From the NCBI GenBank assembly GCA_027574665.1, contig CM050652.1:41258307-41322306 (forward strand): a stretch of DNA of 64,000 bases, written 5' to 3'. Under the pieces are notes generated by a model. That model ran no database searches. It was not told where the DNA came from and saw only the letters and a list, made by a program, of their open reading frames with translations. This document shows positions 49,752-61,242 of this stretch, piece by piece; the stretch's first letter is position 1; every line of letters begins with the position of its first letter. This stretch comes from Rhynochetos jubatus (Eukaryota; Chordata; Aves; Eurypygiformes; Rhynochetidae). The translations under genes were made by a program, and so were the position numbers.

Positions 49752-51921
49752 GTAGGAAACTACTGTAGTTCAGACTACAGCATTGAAAATTAAAGCTTCA
49801 TACATAGAACACACCTATAAGCATTAAGGACCCTTTAGTGGGCTAAAAATAAATAATGAATATTATAAATGTGTGGCAGATAGGAGGAACTGTAAGCATA
49901 TTGGCAGTTCTCATAAATGACTGCAAGCCAAGATTATAATAATATAGTAACATTTTTATCTCTATAACTGTTTGTTTCCTACACTGCATACTAATAATTT
50001 ATTAATCACACATGAATGTATCCATAACAGAAACTGTGATTACATTTTGTTTTACTATCATTTGAGTATGTCAGCTTCTATTAAGGAGTTCTTAAGAGTA
50101 TTTTTGCACTCATTTATGCCTTATCTTTGTTCTCTAGAAAACCTGTACCTTTGATAATTGAACATGTGCATAGAAACAGCTGTAGATTAGAAGCTGAGAT
50201 AAAGAGATTTGACATTCAAGTGAGGGCACTCAAAATTAGTGGTTTAGAACTAAAGCTGAATTGTCACATTCCAGATACTGAGTATACCATAGACCACTGT
50301 TAAGAGATAAAATATTGTAAAAATTCTCTTTATACACACTTTCTTCAGTGCTAAATGGCTTCTTTATCTAAATTTCAAAGGCCTCTCAGAAGTTGTAACC
50401 ATTTCTGCAATATAGTTTTGAAGCAAAATTGGTGGAAGGTGTCATTATTAAGATCATCTAATCCATAATTTTCACTAAGGAAATACTGATTCTTTGTATT
50501 CGTTGTAGGCCATTTTCTAGACCTTTTTCATGTCCTGACAAAATACTGTAGGAGCATGCTTTAACCCCCTGTTGTAAAGGCAACTAACAAAGATCCCCTC
50601 AGAATAAATTCAAATCCTTTGTGACCCTCTTTTGTTTCTTTACAATTTTTAACTGCTAAACATTGCTCATCCTCTGTTCTGTAAGATCCATGAGGAGAAT
50701 TGCCATGGTCAGTGGTCATATGGATGCAGAAATTATACCCCTGTAATAGCAATTTATAAAGGAGGTACTGCAAGCTAATTTTCCCAGGTCTATTTTGCTG
50801 AAGATGGGTAGGCAGCCACTGTGCAATGCAGAACAGAGGCCTTAATTTTTTAAGACTCACAGCCTGTGTGTTTGCCACGTAGGAGTCTGATCAGTATCTT
50901 GGCATGGGCATTTGTTTGTGTAGCGTAAAATGTGCACTAGATAAAAACGTGAGTGGATTTAGTTCTGACTTGTAGTTGTTGCTCTTTATTATAGTTTAGT
51001 TTCTTGAGAGAAATTAGGCCACCCACCTCCAAAAGTTCCACTTGAAGACTGAATTAAAACTTCGCTATGCTGAATATCTGTTCCTTATTAAGAGCATACA
51101 GTAGATGCATAAAGAGAAATTAGATTAGAAGAAAAATTACTTTTTTCATGTGTCTGTTTGTAAAATAGGAAGAGGGCTTTTTCTTTTAAGATGGAAGACA
51201 GTATCTTATTTAAACCTTTCTGAATGTTACAATAACATTATTGTCATGGAAATGTATGTAGAAACATATGTCTGTGCAGTATCGAAGACAGCGCCTCAGA
51301 TCAAAAATCTTGAATAGCTAGCAAGGATATGACAAAGACTATTAACTTATGTAATTTATATTATTATGGATCAAGAAGATGCATACCATTAAAACATAAT
51401 CTCCCCCTGATAAATTAGTGTAGCTAAAACCAGAACAAACTTAGTTATAAGCTAAAAAAACGTAATCAGTGAAATCCAAAGAACTCCGTAAGAACCATTA
51501 ATTTCTACATGCATAATTAATGTCATAATTCTGCAAATGTAATTGCATGTCATGTTTTATTTTCAAATATTATTTCTTACATATAGAAATACTATTAACT
51601 GGGGGGAAAAAAAAAAGCCAAACAAAATCCTTTATGGTTCAGTCAGGATAATTTTTACATCTATGCTCTCCAGCTATATATGAAAATGGAAGTTCTCAGT
51701 GTAATTTCAAGCTTTCAATACTTAGTGCTTACCAGTAATGTATTATACCTGCTATTGGCTGCTGATGGTGGACTAAAGACTAAACTGGTCTGGTTTTATA
51801 GGGTAATTTTTCTGTTTGTGTATTTTTTCATCTTGAAATTTTAACCATACAGTGTTAAAATTAGTTATTGAGACCTTACAGCTTAAACACAGGTGACCTT
51901 TTCAAATACTGTTTTATTTAG
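49752..51921 (+). other. NAV2: NAV2 intron, 2170 bp
   Basis: The intron runs from gtagga to acceptor ttttatttag at 51921. It is AT-rich. No repeat family or gene is recognised; a minus-strand open frame of 105 codons near 50561-50878 has no recognisable similarity. Confidence 0.85.
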
Positions 51922-52627
51922 GAAAAACAGATGACGCAAAAGCTTCAGAAAAAGTAAAAACTCCCCTGAAAGGAGCCTCCATTCAGCGTTCTCCATCAGA
52001 TGCAGGAAAAAGCAGTGGTGATGAAGGAAAAAAGCCTCCCTCTGGCATTGGAAGATCAACAGCTACAGGGTCCTTTGGATTCAAGAAGTCTGGGATGGGA
52101 TCTTCTACCATCATCACCACAAGTGGAGCGACTATCACAAGCGGGTCAGCAACTTTAGGAAAAATACCAAAATCTTCAGCCATCAGTGGGAAGTCCAATG
52201 CAGGGCGGAAAACAAGCTTAGACGGTTCCCAGAACCAGGATGATGGCGTCCTGCACGTGAACTCGAAGACGACTCTGCAGTATCGAAGTTTACCTCGCCC
52301 ATCAAAATCCAGTGGCAGCGGGATCCCTGGCAGGGGCGGCCATCGCTCCAGCACCAGCAGCATTGACTCCAACGTCAGCAGCAAGTCTGCAGGTGCTGCT
52401 GCCACCAAACTGCGAGAGCCAAGCAAGATCGGCTCCGGCCGGTCCAGCCCCGTCACCATCAACCAAACGGACAAAGAAAAAGAGAAAGTAGCTGTGTCTG
52501 ATTCTGAGAGCGTCTCACTGTCTAGTTCCCCCAAATCCAGCCCAACTTCGGCAAGCGCCTCTGGCACGCCAGGACTTAGGCAGCCAGGATCCAAGTACCC
52601 AGATATCGCCTCACCCACCTTTCGAAG
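51922..52627 (+). CDS. NAV2: NAV2 coding exon 6 of window (largest exon, with SxIP motif)
   Basis: This 706-nt exon starts with two bases of a Gly codon, holds 234 codons and ends with AG of an Arg codon (donor AAG|gttagt). Motifs in order: KTDDAKASEK at the start, RSPSDAGKSSGDEGKKPPSG, SGSATLGKIPKSSA, SNAGRKTSLDGSQNQDDG, the navigator signature QYRSLPRPSKS at 52278-52310, SGIP at 52317-52328, HRSSTSSIDSNVSSKSAG, and KYPDIASPTFRR at the end. SGIP fits the SxIP pattern by which EB proteins recruit plus-end-tracking proteins to microtubules, with basic and Ser residues around it. The exon is Ser/Lys/Gly-rich, GC-richer than its introns, and likely disordered. A 211-codon antisense frame over it is a composition effect. 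Confidence 0.95.
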
Positions 52628-54180
52628 GTTAGTGCTTTTCTATGAATCCCTCAAGTTGCAGTATATAAGGCAGGGATTTTCAGTGTGTTGAAGTACTGCA
52701 CAAAAGGCCTGTTTAGAACATACTTTGCCACAAACAGAGAAGCGAGTTAAAAAAATAAAGGGTAATATTTTTTCACACAATGCAATTATTTTTCGGAGGC
52801 CTAAAGACCTTCCCAGACCTGAAATGGCTGTTCCTTGAGCTTTCAGCATTGTAGGTACCTTCCCATAACAACAGTTTGAAGGCTAGGGTAAGCTGGGCTC
52901 GATGATCCTTATGAGTCCCTTCCAACTCAAGATGTTCTATGATTCTAAGTTCTTATTCAATATTCAGGCACATGAGACGTTCCCTCTCAGTACCCTGATA
53001 AGCTCTGAAAGGGAAGAAGGACGTTGCGTCTAGGCACATTCTGTTATGGAACAGGTGGTGCCATAGCCTGGTCGGAGAACTGAAGAGCTCTGTAGATGAG
53101 TAAAGCATTTGCTTTCATGCTGTTGGCAGCTTCAGCTACAAACATTTCATTATCTTAGCAGCTTTTCTACATCTTTCATCACAAAGCTAAATTTCAATTG
53201 GAAATGCCCTATTGTAATGTTTCTGGAAGTATAAATCTGGATAAAATATAAATTGGGATGGAGCATTTGCACTGTTGGAGAAAAGGCCGATAGTGCCCTC
53301 TTGTGCCTAGTTACCAAAACAGCAGCTCCAGGCCGCTGGGGAGCTGCCGCTGATTTTTGTGGGCCTGGTAATGTGTAAAATGGATTCTTACGTTACTAGC
53401 CATGCTTACTTTGCACACTAAAATTTTTGCATTTATTTCTTACTAATTTATGAGCTGCACCTTAACTGCAGCTTAAAATATTTCCAGTAAGGCATTAAGG
53501 ACACATGATCTTTTATTTCAACAGTTTTAGAGTATTTGAGGTGGGGTTTTTGTCATCATCACTGCAGAATTTTCTTCTATAGAATTGCTGGAAGCAATTA
53601 CATGAAATACACCTCTGCCATGACTGCCCTTGGAGACAAACCGAGCTCATCTGGCTCCAGTGCGGTTTATTCTCTCTGAATGGTTACTATATGACTGATG
53701 GCCACATGACCATCTGTGCAAAAGAACAAGAGGGAAGTTTTACACAAATACTTAGATGTTTATTAAACTGTGAAGGATTTTTCAAGTGTTTGTTGCAATC
53801 ATTTTAGCTGATTTGAGAAGCAAGGGGTTTAAAAGCTAATGACTTAGCCGTAGGAACGCTTAATTATTGAATTTGGGTGAAAGTGTAATCTGTTTATGCA
53901 CTAGTAAGAAAAAATGGGATTATTTTACCTCTCTTTGGGAGGGTTGGTATGTGCAAAGAGCACATCTGAACAGGAGTGAATGAGAGCTGTTGCTAAAGAA
54001 ACAAACCCTGATTATTGTGATATGGTTAAGCGATTTTAACTTTGCGATGCGATTGATCAAGTAGGTAGGCATGATTTTAGTAGCAGTAATTAAGAATGTG
54101 TAGTTTGGCTCTTAGGATGTTAAGCCATGAATGTTTAATGTGGCTATCAGTTTCTCTAAAGCTATTTGTTTTACATTTAG
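52628..54180 (+). other. NAV2: NAV2 intron, 1553 bp
   Basis: The intron runs from gttagt to acceptor ttttacatttag at 54180. It contains one CR1 3' tail (52893-52947). The remainder is non-coding with no recognised element. Confidence 0.87.
52893..52947 (+). mobile_element. CR1 LINE 3'-end fragment
   Basis: About 55 bases match the avian CR1 terminus in sense orientation: CTGGGCTCGATGATCCTTAT, then GAGTCCCTTCCAACTC and TGTTCTATGATTCT. It is a minimal 5'-truncated copy, 266 nt downstream of the largest exon. Confidence 0.82.
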
Positions 54181-54669
54181 GTTGTTTGGTGCCAAGGCAA
54201 GTGGTAAAGCTGCCTCTGCACCCAGTACTGAAGGTGTGAAACCCACATCGGCAATGCCCAGCCCTAGTACCACATTGGCACGGCAAGGCAGCCTGGAATC
54301 GCCGTCCTCGGGCACAGGCAGCATGGGCAGTGCAGGTGGGCAAAGTGGTAGCAGCAGCCCCCTCTTCAGTAAACCTTCGGACTTAAATGCAGATGTTGTA
54401 AGCTTAAGTCACTCCTTGGCTTCCAGTCCCGCCTCAGTGCACTCTTTCACATCAGGTGGTCTTGTGTGGGCTGCAAACCTGAGCAGCTCGTCAGCGGGCA
54501 GTAAGGACACACCAAGTTACCAGTCCATGACTAGCCTTCACACCAGTTCCGAGTCTATTGACCTTCCTCTTAGCCATCATGGCTCTCTCTCTGGACTGAC
54601 AACAAGCACTCAGGAGGTTCAGAGCCTGCTCATGAGGACTGGAAGCGTCAGATCTACTCTTTCGGAAAG
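54181..54669 (+). CDS. NAV2: NAV2 coding exon 7 of window
   Basis: This 489-nt exon has phase 2 on both sides (one base, 162 codons, two bases) and so is skippable in frame. Acceptor ttttacatttag and donor AAG|gtgagc. Joined to the previous exon it gives SPTFRRLFGAK. Other NAV2 wording: STTLARQGSLESPSSGTGSM, GSSSPLFSKPSDL, HSLASSPASVHSFTSGG, GSKDTPSYQSMTSLHTSSES and LMRTGSVRSTLSE. Very Ser-rich, with many Ser-Pro sites that could be phosphorylated (inference). No folded domain is visible. Confidence 0.94.
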
Positions 54670-57600
54670 GTGAGCTTGCCTATAGATACAGTGACCACGA
54701 AACCAGTGAGAGGCAAAAGGACAGGAGCCAAAAAAATAAACCCTCCACCTCTTTTCCTAAGGGAATGCTGGTTAATTAGCAGCTTAGTCCTTTATGTAAA
54801 AAAGGAAGGAAGGAAGAACAGAAAGCTGAAAGGCATTGGATGGGGGTTCAACTGCCTTTTAAGGTTTTACAAACACTTCTATCTTTACAAGGTTTTTTTG
54901 GTTCCCTTGTTATGGAGAACAACCAGAGAAAAGGGGAAATTGTCTAATTAAAGGCAAATCTAATCAGCCGCATAATGATTGCTGCTTGCAGGATCTACCT
55001 GTAGTCACAGCAACTGGCAGCTCCAAAGCTGTATCACTGCCCTCTTGCTAACAAATCTTCTCTGGCACTGGGACCCCACCAGTTTTCTCCCCATTAGCTA
55101 AAAGCACGGGCAGAGCTGGTGGGCCACTGCCTTCAGTTGACCAGTCTGGCCTAAAAATGCCCAGTCCTGACAAGTTGCTTCCTACATGGTACTCATTACC
55201 TGTACCCGTACTAAAATGAAGGTTCACTGGCAGGGAGACAGTTCACCAGATGAGACCCTCACTATATGCACAGTCCTGTGTCAGTCAGTGGCTGGAACAG
55301 ACAAACAAAAGCAATAAAGGGTGTTCCTCTGCTTGCTCGTTTAACATACAGATATTTTACCTTTTATTTTATATTGTTAAGTGGTGCATCCACCTTGGCA
55401 CGCTTCTACCATGCTGCTTCTTTTTTGTGTGTGTGTTTGTTTGTGTGTGTGTGTGAAATATTTATTTTACTTTTGCAAGAGAGAAAAAATATGGCAGTAA
55501 GCCATTTTCACTTCCTGTGAAAAATGTCAAGATTTGACAATGAAACTCTAAATCTCACATGTGGACTGAAAAGTTAATATTGAATATTTCACTAGCCTTT
55601 GACCCCCCAGAAAACATTATACTGAGTCAGTCAGAAATATTTCAAACATTTTAAGGTTAATATTAGTTATTTAACTACACAATCATTTAAAGGAAAAAAG
55701 ATCTTTTATATACAATGTTAAGATTTTTTTTTCCCCAGAAATTTTTCAATGCCAAACCTTTCCGTGAAAAAATTTCACTGTCGCTGAATCAGCATTACAA
55801 AAAAAGCCCAATCAGACAAAACTAAAACCCTAAACAACTCTTTGCCAAATCTAGATGGAAACTCTCTGAACATTTCGTTCTTTTATGTTACATTCATAAG
55901 TATTACTATATCAGCTAAAATCACACCTCTTGCTAATATAATTGCATCGCTATAAAACATATGTGTGTACCAATATAATGTATGCTAAAAACAGGGGTTA
56001 AAAATATGCTTATACATGAGTAATTTTTAATTTGCACTGTGCCTTTAATTTTTAAATAGTAATTTACATTGTGTGCCATGAACCAAATGTGAAGATTTTT
56101 CTTAGAAAGTCAATTATTAATATTTAGCTTTTAAAAACTTTCACTGATTTTTAGATGGTGATGAGGTCAATAGAATGATGTGGAAGAGTATGGATTTATG
56201 CCAAAGATCATAGTTATACAGAGGATGATAAACATTACTTCTAAAATGTTAATGGTTTGGCATAAGCTCCTCAGCAACCCCCACTACTAATACTTTATGT
56301 ATTTGTGCAGTGACTTAATTTCAGTGGTTCCAAATACTTTGCCTTTGGCAATATTTTTAACTTTCAGATTTGTCCATATGGGGATATTATGACTGAGTCC
56401 AGGGAGAGCCATTTATCATATTGATCTGGCCTCAAAACAAATATATGTACCTAGAGAAAATGGTGTCATTTCTTGAATTGTAGCCCCAATAGGGTTTTTG
56501 CAGTTTGATTTTTCTGAAAGATCTGTTACAAGTGCTGTGTTATTTCTAAGATGTTTTATACAGTAAAACCTACATGAAGCAAAGTGGTTTTTCCCAACAA
56601 AAGCATTGTTTTGCAATGTTAGATATGATTAGCAACAGATTATGTCCTTTTCCTTTGTAAACTCAGTTTATATTTGAAATGCCTCTGCCAGTGCTAGTTG
56701 TAGCCTGGCATGGCATACGAAATTACCTGCAAAGAGGCTTATATTTCTTCAGTCACTCTAGAGCTTGCAAAAGACTGAATGAGCAGTCGGTATAGTGAGA
56801 TATACTAATACAATGTAGAAACAAAATCAGAAAGACAAAATGAGATGCAACTAGCAGGCAACATAAAGTCTATGCAGAGAAATCCTAGAGAAAACTGAAG
56901 GAGGAGTGCTAATAATGGATGATACATATAAATATGGGTTTGCTTCCTTGAAACATTAACTGTAGTTTGATAGCTAAGCATCAGTAATGGCCAGCATGCG
57001 AAGAGGGAATGAAAAGGTTAGTTTACTCCAATTTACTGGGTCCTGATGAACTTTTCAATTCCCTGCTTCAGACACAGTCTGAAATAGCCCTGCAGGCTTG
57101 GACTGACAAAGAGATTTCAAAGGGTCTGTGCTGAGGAAGGAGTGAGGAGGAAGGCTGGGATGGAGGTTGAGCGGATTATGGGCAAGGCCACCTTGCCCCT
57201 GTTCCTGGAAGGATACAGAGGATATTAAACAAAATGGGTTAAGTTACAGATAACATGGGATTAGTTATTAAAAGCATTCTAAGTAAGACTAATTTAATTC
57301 ATTTGTAGGAAAACAGGTTGTGAGTAGAGGAAAGGAATCAGTAGATACAATAAGCAATCCTGAACTTACTAAAGCTTTAGGTGTTATTTCAAACAACATT
57401 CTCATAAGCAAATGAAAGAAATAAAGTAAGGTGCTTGACCAGTTGGTAAAGAGTTATCAAACACTAGTGATCGATGGTGTATTAGCCTGAAGAAATCTAA
57501 CAGGGATATATTTGCACGGATACAAAATGATGAGGCTATTTTGCAGAAAGGAAGCAGTGTCTAAGGGGATGAAGTGCCATTGCTGGGACAAAGAATTTTC

Positions 57601-60600
57601 CCAGTATTTTGAAAATGACAGTGTCACATGTAAGTCTTAGAACGCAGTTATCCCATTCTATGTTTTGATGTTAAGGTTTTAACTTGAAGACTTTTGGACA
57701 TCAAGTTTTAGGAAAGATTTGATGCAATTGGAAAGAACTCAGAAAATGAGACCAAAATATCAGGATACATCTATGTTTCCTGCTGAGGAGAGTAGCCTCT
57801 GGCTGCCTTCAAAAAAGCTGTCAACTGCCATGGAGACAGCAAATCTGCAAGGTCCCTGCTACATTTGCCCACACATACCGAGCGAGTTTCAGTCCCTCCA
57901 GGGATGATCAGATGTTGCCCAAACTCAGTCTTCAGGCTACCCACCAAGCAATGGTATGGCATAAACACACAGCTCCCTGTCAACTGCTGTATTGTTACAG
58001 TGTCAAAGTTTACTTCAGCCAAATTCTGTGTCATTCTATGAGGTTATTTTGCATTGTAATAACCAGAAAATAGGTTCTGTCAATAGTAGTGAAATATTTG
58101 CTTTTTCAGCAAAATTTGCCTCTCCCTTAGGACTTTTGCTGGTTTTGCACTATCAGTATTTATTTAGACAAGTCTACTTCTGTTGTTATAGCAGTGTAAC
58201 CTCCAGTGTGGGGGAGGATGCTTGTATTTTAGTTTACAACAATTTAGAGGGATTAACATAAATCATACAGGTACTTATACTCTAAAATAAAACGCTCTAC
58301 TGGGATTAATTGGTGAAATATCGCTGCTTGAATTGATAACGTTTTTCCAGGTGAACACATCAACATTAGTTCTTTTGAACCCTTAATGGCTGTTGGGCAT
58401 TGCAGATTTGTATCTGTCTTCTGCTTAGTCTGAGTGACACAGCAAGGGATGCATAAGAAATGCAGAAATACAGGAATTGACAGTGGTCCCATCAACAGTT
58501 ATGGCTGAATTTTAAGATTAGCAGAGTGGAAGTTGTTTCGAATTGCTCTGCTTTACTTTAAAAGAATGTTTAGTTTTGAGGGCCACAAAAATGCATTGAA
58601 ATCCACTTAAGCTCTTCAAAAGTTTCTATTGTTTTAAATCATCATCATAGTTGATTGTGGCTTTAAGGTGCATAACAATACGTCATGTATCAGATTTTCT
58701 TGTGTTCTCACCCATTTATAAAAACTCATTTATAAGACCTGTATCAGGTTGGCCTAACCTGTTCTATACCTCCCTAGCTGCTACTTAGCTTGCAGTAATT
58801 TGTTTTACTCTCTAACAGCCCTTCAACAATTAGATATAGTCCCAAAATATGGCATTGTGTCCCTTCCCTATGATAACCTCAACACCAAGGGAAGACAGAA
58901 AACAGAACTGTAGGGCTTCCTGCAATTTCTTCCAGAGAATTTGCAGATATTTTCAGCAGTGCAAAGTAAACAAAAGGGAATGGAGATATGGTGGACTTTG
59001 TAACTGGAACCTACATCTGCATGCATCTTCCTGCTAGACTGCTTTTGGGAATTGTCATTGCAAAGGAAAAGATCAGGAATATTACAATATTCTTGGCCGC
59101 ACTTTATATTGGTATTTGTTTTGAGACGAAGAGACGAATTTCCATGAATTCACTGCTTCTTTCAGGAAAGTACTGACTTTTTCATATCATCTTTAGCAGT
59201 CTTTTGAACACTGAGGTCAGGCTGCTAGTGTCCTAATGGGTTCACTGAATGTTACAGTTCAGTTCTATTTACCAAAGCTCCAGTTTCTGTGGAAGTAACA
59301 TACTGAGCTTCTTGGTGGAGAAATACTTTCAGATACAAAATAGATATGGGCAGTTATGGGATTGAAATGATAGTTGCGTAGGACCATGGTTAATTGTTTC
59401 ATGCAAATATCTGAAATCTAGTAGCATTTTAAAAAAGCAACATGAATATTTGCTACGTCCACTTCTATACAATTGCAGTAAATCCATGCTCATGTTGAGG
59501 AATGTTCACCCTTATTTCATTTGGGTACCTGATATCAGAAGTTTTTAAGCAAAATTCCATGGTCACTGCTAGCCTGTTTATCTGATTGACTTAAAGCTTT
59601 CGGCTTGCGAATTGTTTTAAAGGAGCAGTGGTTGGCTCCTTCATTTTTAGATAATGTGCTATAGATTATGTTGAAATACATAGAACTGTAGTTAAAGTAA
59701 TACTAAAAAATGTATTGTTCATTAGGATGTTTGAAATATTTGCAGAACTGGTTACGCTACTATTAGCATGTTTGTTTGTTTTGAAATTTAGAGGTACATA
59801 AAGGAACATCAAAGCACAATTCTTCCATGTAAGGATCTAAAAAATACAGAAATCCGGCATTCAAAGTTGTGTGGTCTTTTTACCAACCATTTTTGGTCCT
59901 GTTGGTGATGGGAATAAAATGCTGAAAATTTAGTCCTCTGACAGAGGACTCCTCTCACATGGACCATGATAGCTGGGCCTATGCTGAAGTCATGCAGTCT
60001 CTCCTTCCATGTGCTTTCTCCCCAGGGCCCTGATTAAACCAGTAAAATTGCCTCTAAAACTTCCTGGTGGTAAGAGGGTTTTACTTGCATAAGTCTGAGC
60101 CCTAATGGTAATGGATTGTTAACGCCAACAGTAGTTTCACTGCCTTTGTTTACTTGGATCAAGATTACATGGCAGTGGGGTGCCCAGCACCCCTGGCACA
60201 ACAGAAAATGACCTTTAGTAATGGTGTGAGAGTTTTCCTGGGTAAGAAGGGTCCTAAGTTACTGTTCTCAGAGGTGTGATTATGATATGTAATACAGAAA
60301 CTTTCTAAAGCCATCTCACAATTTAATCCATGTGGCCACTAAATTACGTTCTTAAGGGAAAAACCATTGCAACACTTACTTGTGATAAGTAGTTCAAATT
60401 CAACCCACGCTACTCAGGGACTGATCTTCTAAGTCTTTTCGAGAAAATGTCCAAATGGCATTGGATTTGAAGGAAGGCTAGGGAGTGCCCTTCTAGTGAT
60501 GGGGTTGGAATTAGCAAACACTTCTCCAATGATCAGCCACTCTGGCACTGTGTGTGCATGAATATGGAACAACATTGCTCTAGTGCTACTTTTTGTTGTC

Positions 60601-61114
60601 CCCACCATCACCTCACTATGTGAGCCCCACAGCAACAGAAAGCCAAGGCTCTGTGTATTTAGCACGTACTTCCACAAGCAGAGCTGTCATTTGGCTTCTG
60701 GCAAGGCCATGCTGTCTCCTAGCAGGTGCCACAACTTTCATTTATTTCGAAAATCTATTGGCATGTCGTAGGCAACTGTGAAAAATAAAGATTCATACTG
60801 TGACCATATGATTCTCTCACAGATTGCAGGGTGAAGCTGTAGGAAGGTTAGAAATGGTAAGGAAGGACTTCTTTCTGACTTGGACAGTCTCCAGATTACT
60901 ATTGACCCAGCCCAGAGCATGTCTAGATGAAAAATGAATGTGCAACGGTCCATGTCTTATTGTTCCCTCCAATGAGTCAGGGATTTATCATGAAAGATAT
61001 ATTAAAAGCATTAAATGACCTTCTGTTATGCACACATATCTAGACCTTTAAAATTTGTAATTCTGAACAGTCCTGTTTACTATATGTCCTTAGGGATTTT
61101 TTTTGTTTTAACAG
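54670..61114 (+). other. NAV2: NAV2 intron, 6445 bp
   Basis: The intron runs from gtgagc to acceptor ttttgttttaacag at 61114. It contains a GGAA-type short repeat near 54803-54815 and a TG repeat at 55426-55455. Stretches such as 55560-56160 are very AT-rich. No gene, RNA gene or recognisable transposon was found. Confidence 0.85.
55426..55455. repeat. TG microsatellite, interrupted
   Basis: TG dinucleotides run for 30 bases with a TTTGTTTG interruption in the middle, preceded by a T run. It is a potentially polymorphic microsatellite. Confidence 0.85.
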
Positions 61115-61156
61115 CATGCAGCTTGACAGAAATACACTACCCAAAAAGGGATTAAG
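61115..61156 (+). CDS. NAV2: NAV2 coding exon 8 of window: 42-nt mini-exon
   Basis: This exon has one base, 13 codons and two bases, so it keeps phase 2 on both sides. The peptide is S-MQLDRNTLPKKGL-R, the last residue being completed by the next exon. DRNTLPKKGLRYTP is shared by NAV family members, which makes the tiny exon certain despite its size; it is too short to be found as an open frame. Acceptor ttttgttttaacag, donor AAG|gtatat (weak compared with the consensus). Upstream pyrimidine tract is T-rich. A GCATG motif and a long pyrimidine tract follow downstream. Basic peptide, possibly a regulated insert. Confidence 0.92.
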
Positions 61157-61172
61157 GTATATATTTTTTTGA

Positions 61173-61177
61173 GCATG
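61173..61177 (+). promoter_or_regulatory. NAV2: GCATG motif, possible RBFOX splicing enhancer
   Basis: GCATG begins 16 nt after the 3' end of the 42-nt exon (AGCATG context, without the leading U of the best site). RBFOX proteins binding GCATG downstream of an exon generally promote its inclusion in neurons and muscle (established). A second GCATG spans the acceptor of the exon at 61114-61118. Functional use is inferred. Confidence 0.45.
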
Positions 61178-61180
61178 ACT

Positions 61181-61242
61181 GCTGCTTCTCTGTTTTTCTG
61201 TAACCTTTTCTACGCTGTCTTTCCTTTTCTTTCTGTTTTTTT
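61181..61242 (+). promoter_or_regulatory. NAV2: Pyrimidine tract downstream of the mini-exon
   Basis: About 60 nt are dominated by T and C (CTTCTCTGTTTTTCTG, TTTCCTTTTCTTTCTG), starting 25 nt after the weak donor. TCTT/CTTTC words are typical for PTB-family repressors, which often flank regulated short exons. Role inferred from position and composition only. Confidence 0.4.

Noticed and set aside
51983..52618. 211-codon open frame on the minus strand
   Set aside because: It lies exactly antisense to the best-supported NAV2 exon; the long frame is a by-product of the Ser-rich, GC-rich codons of the sense strand.
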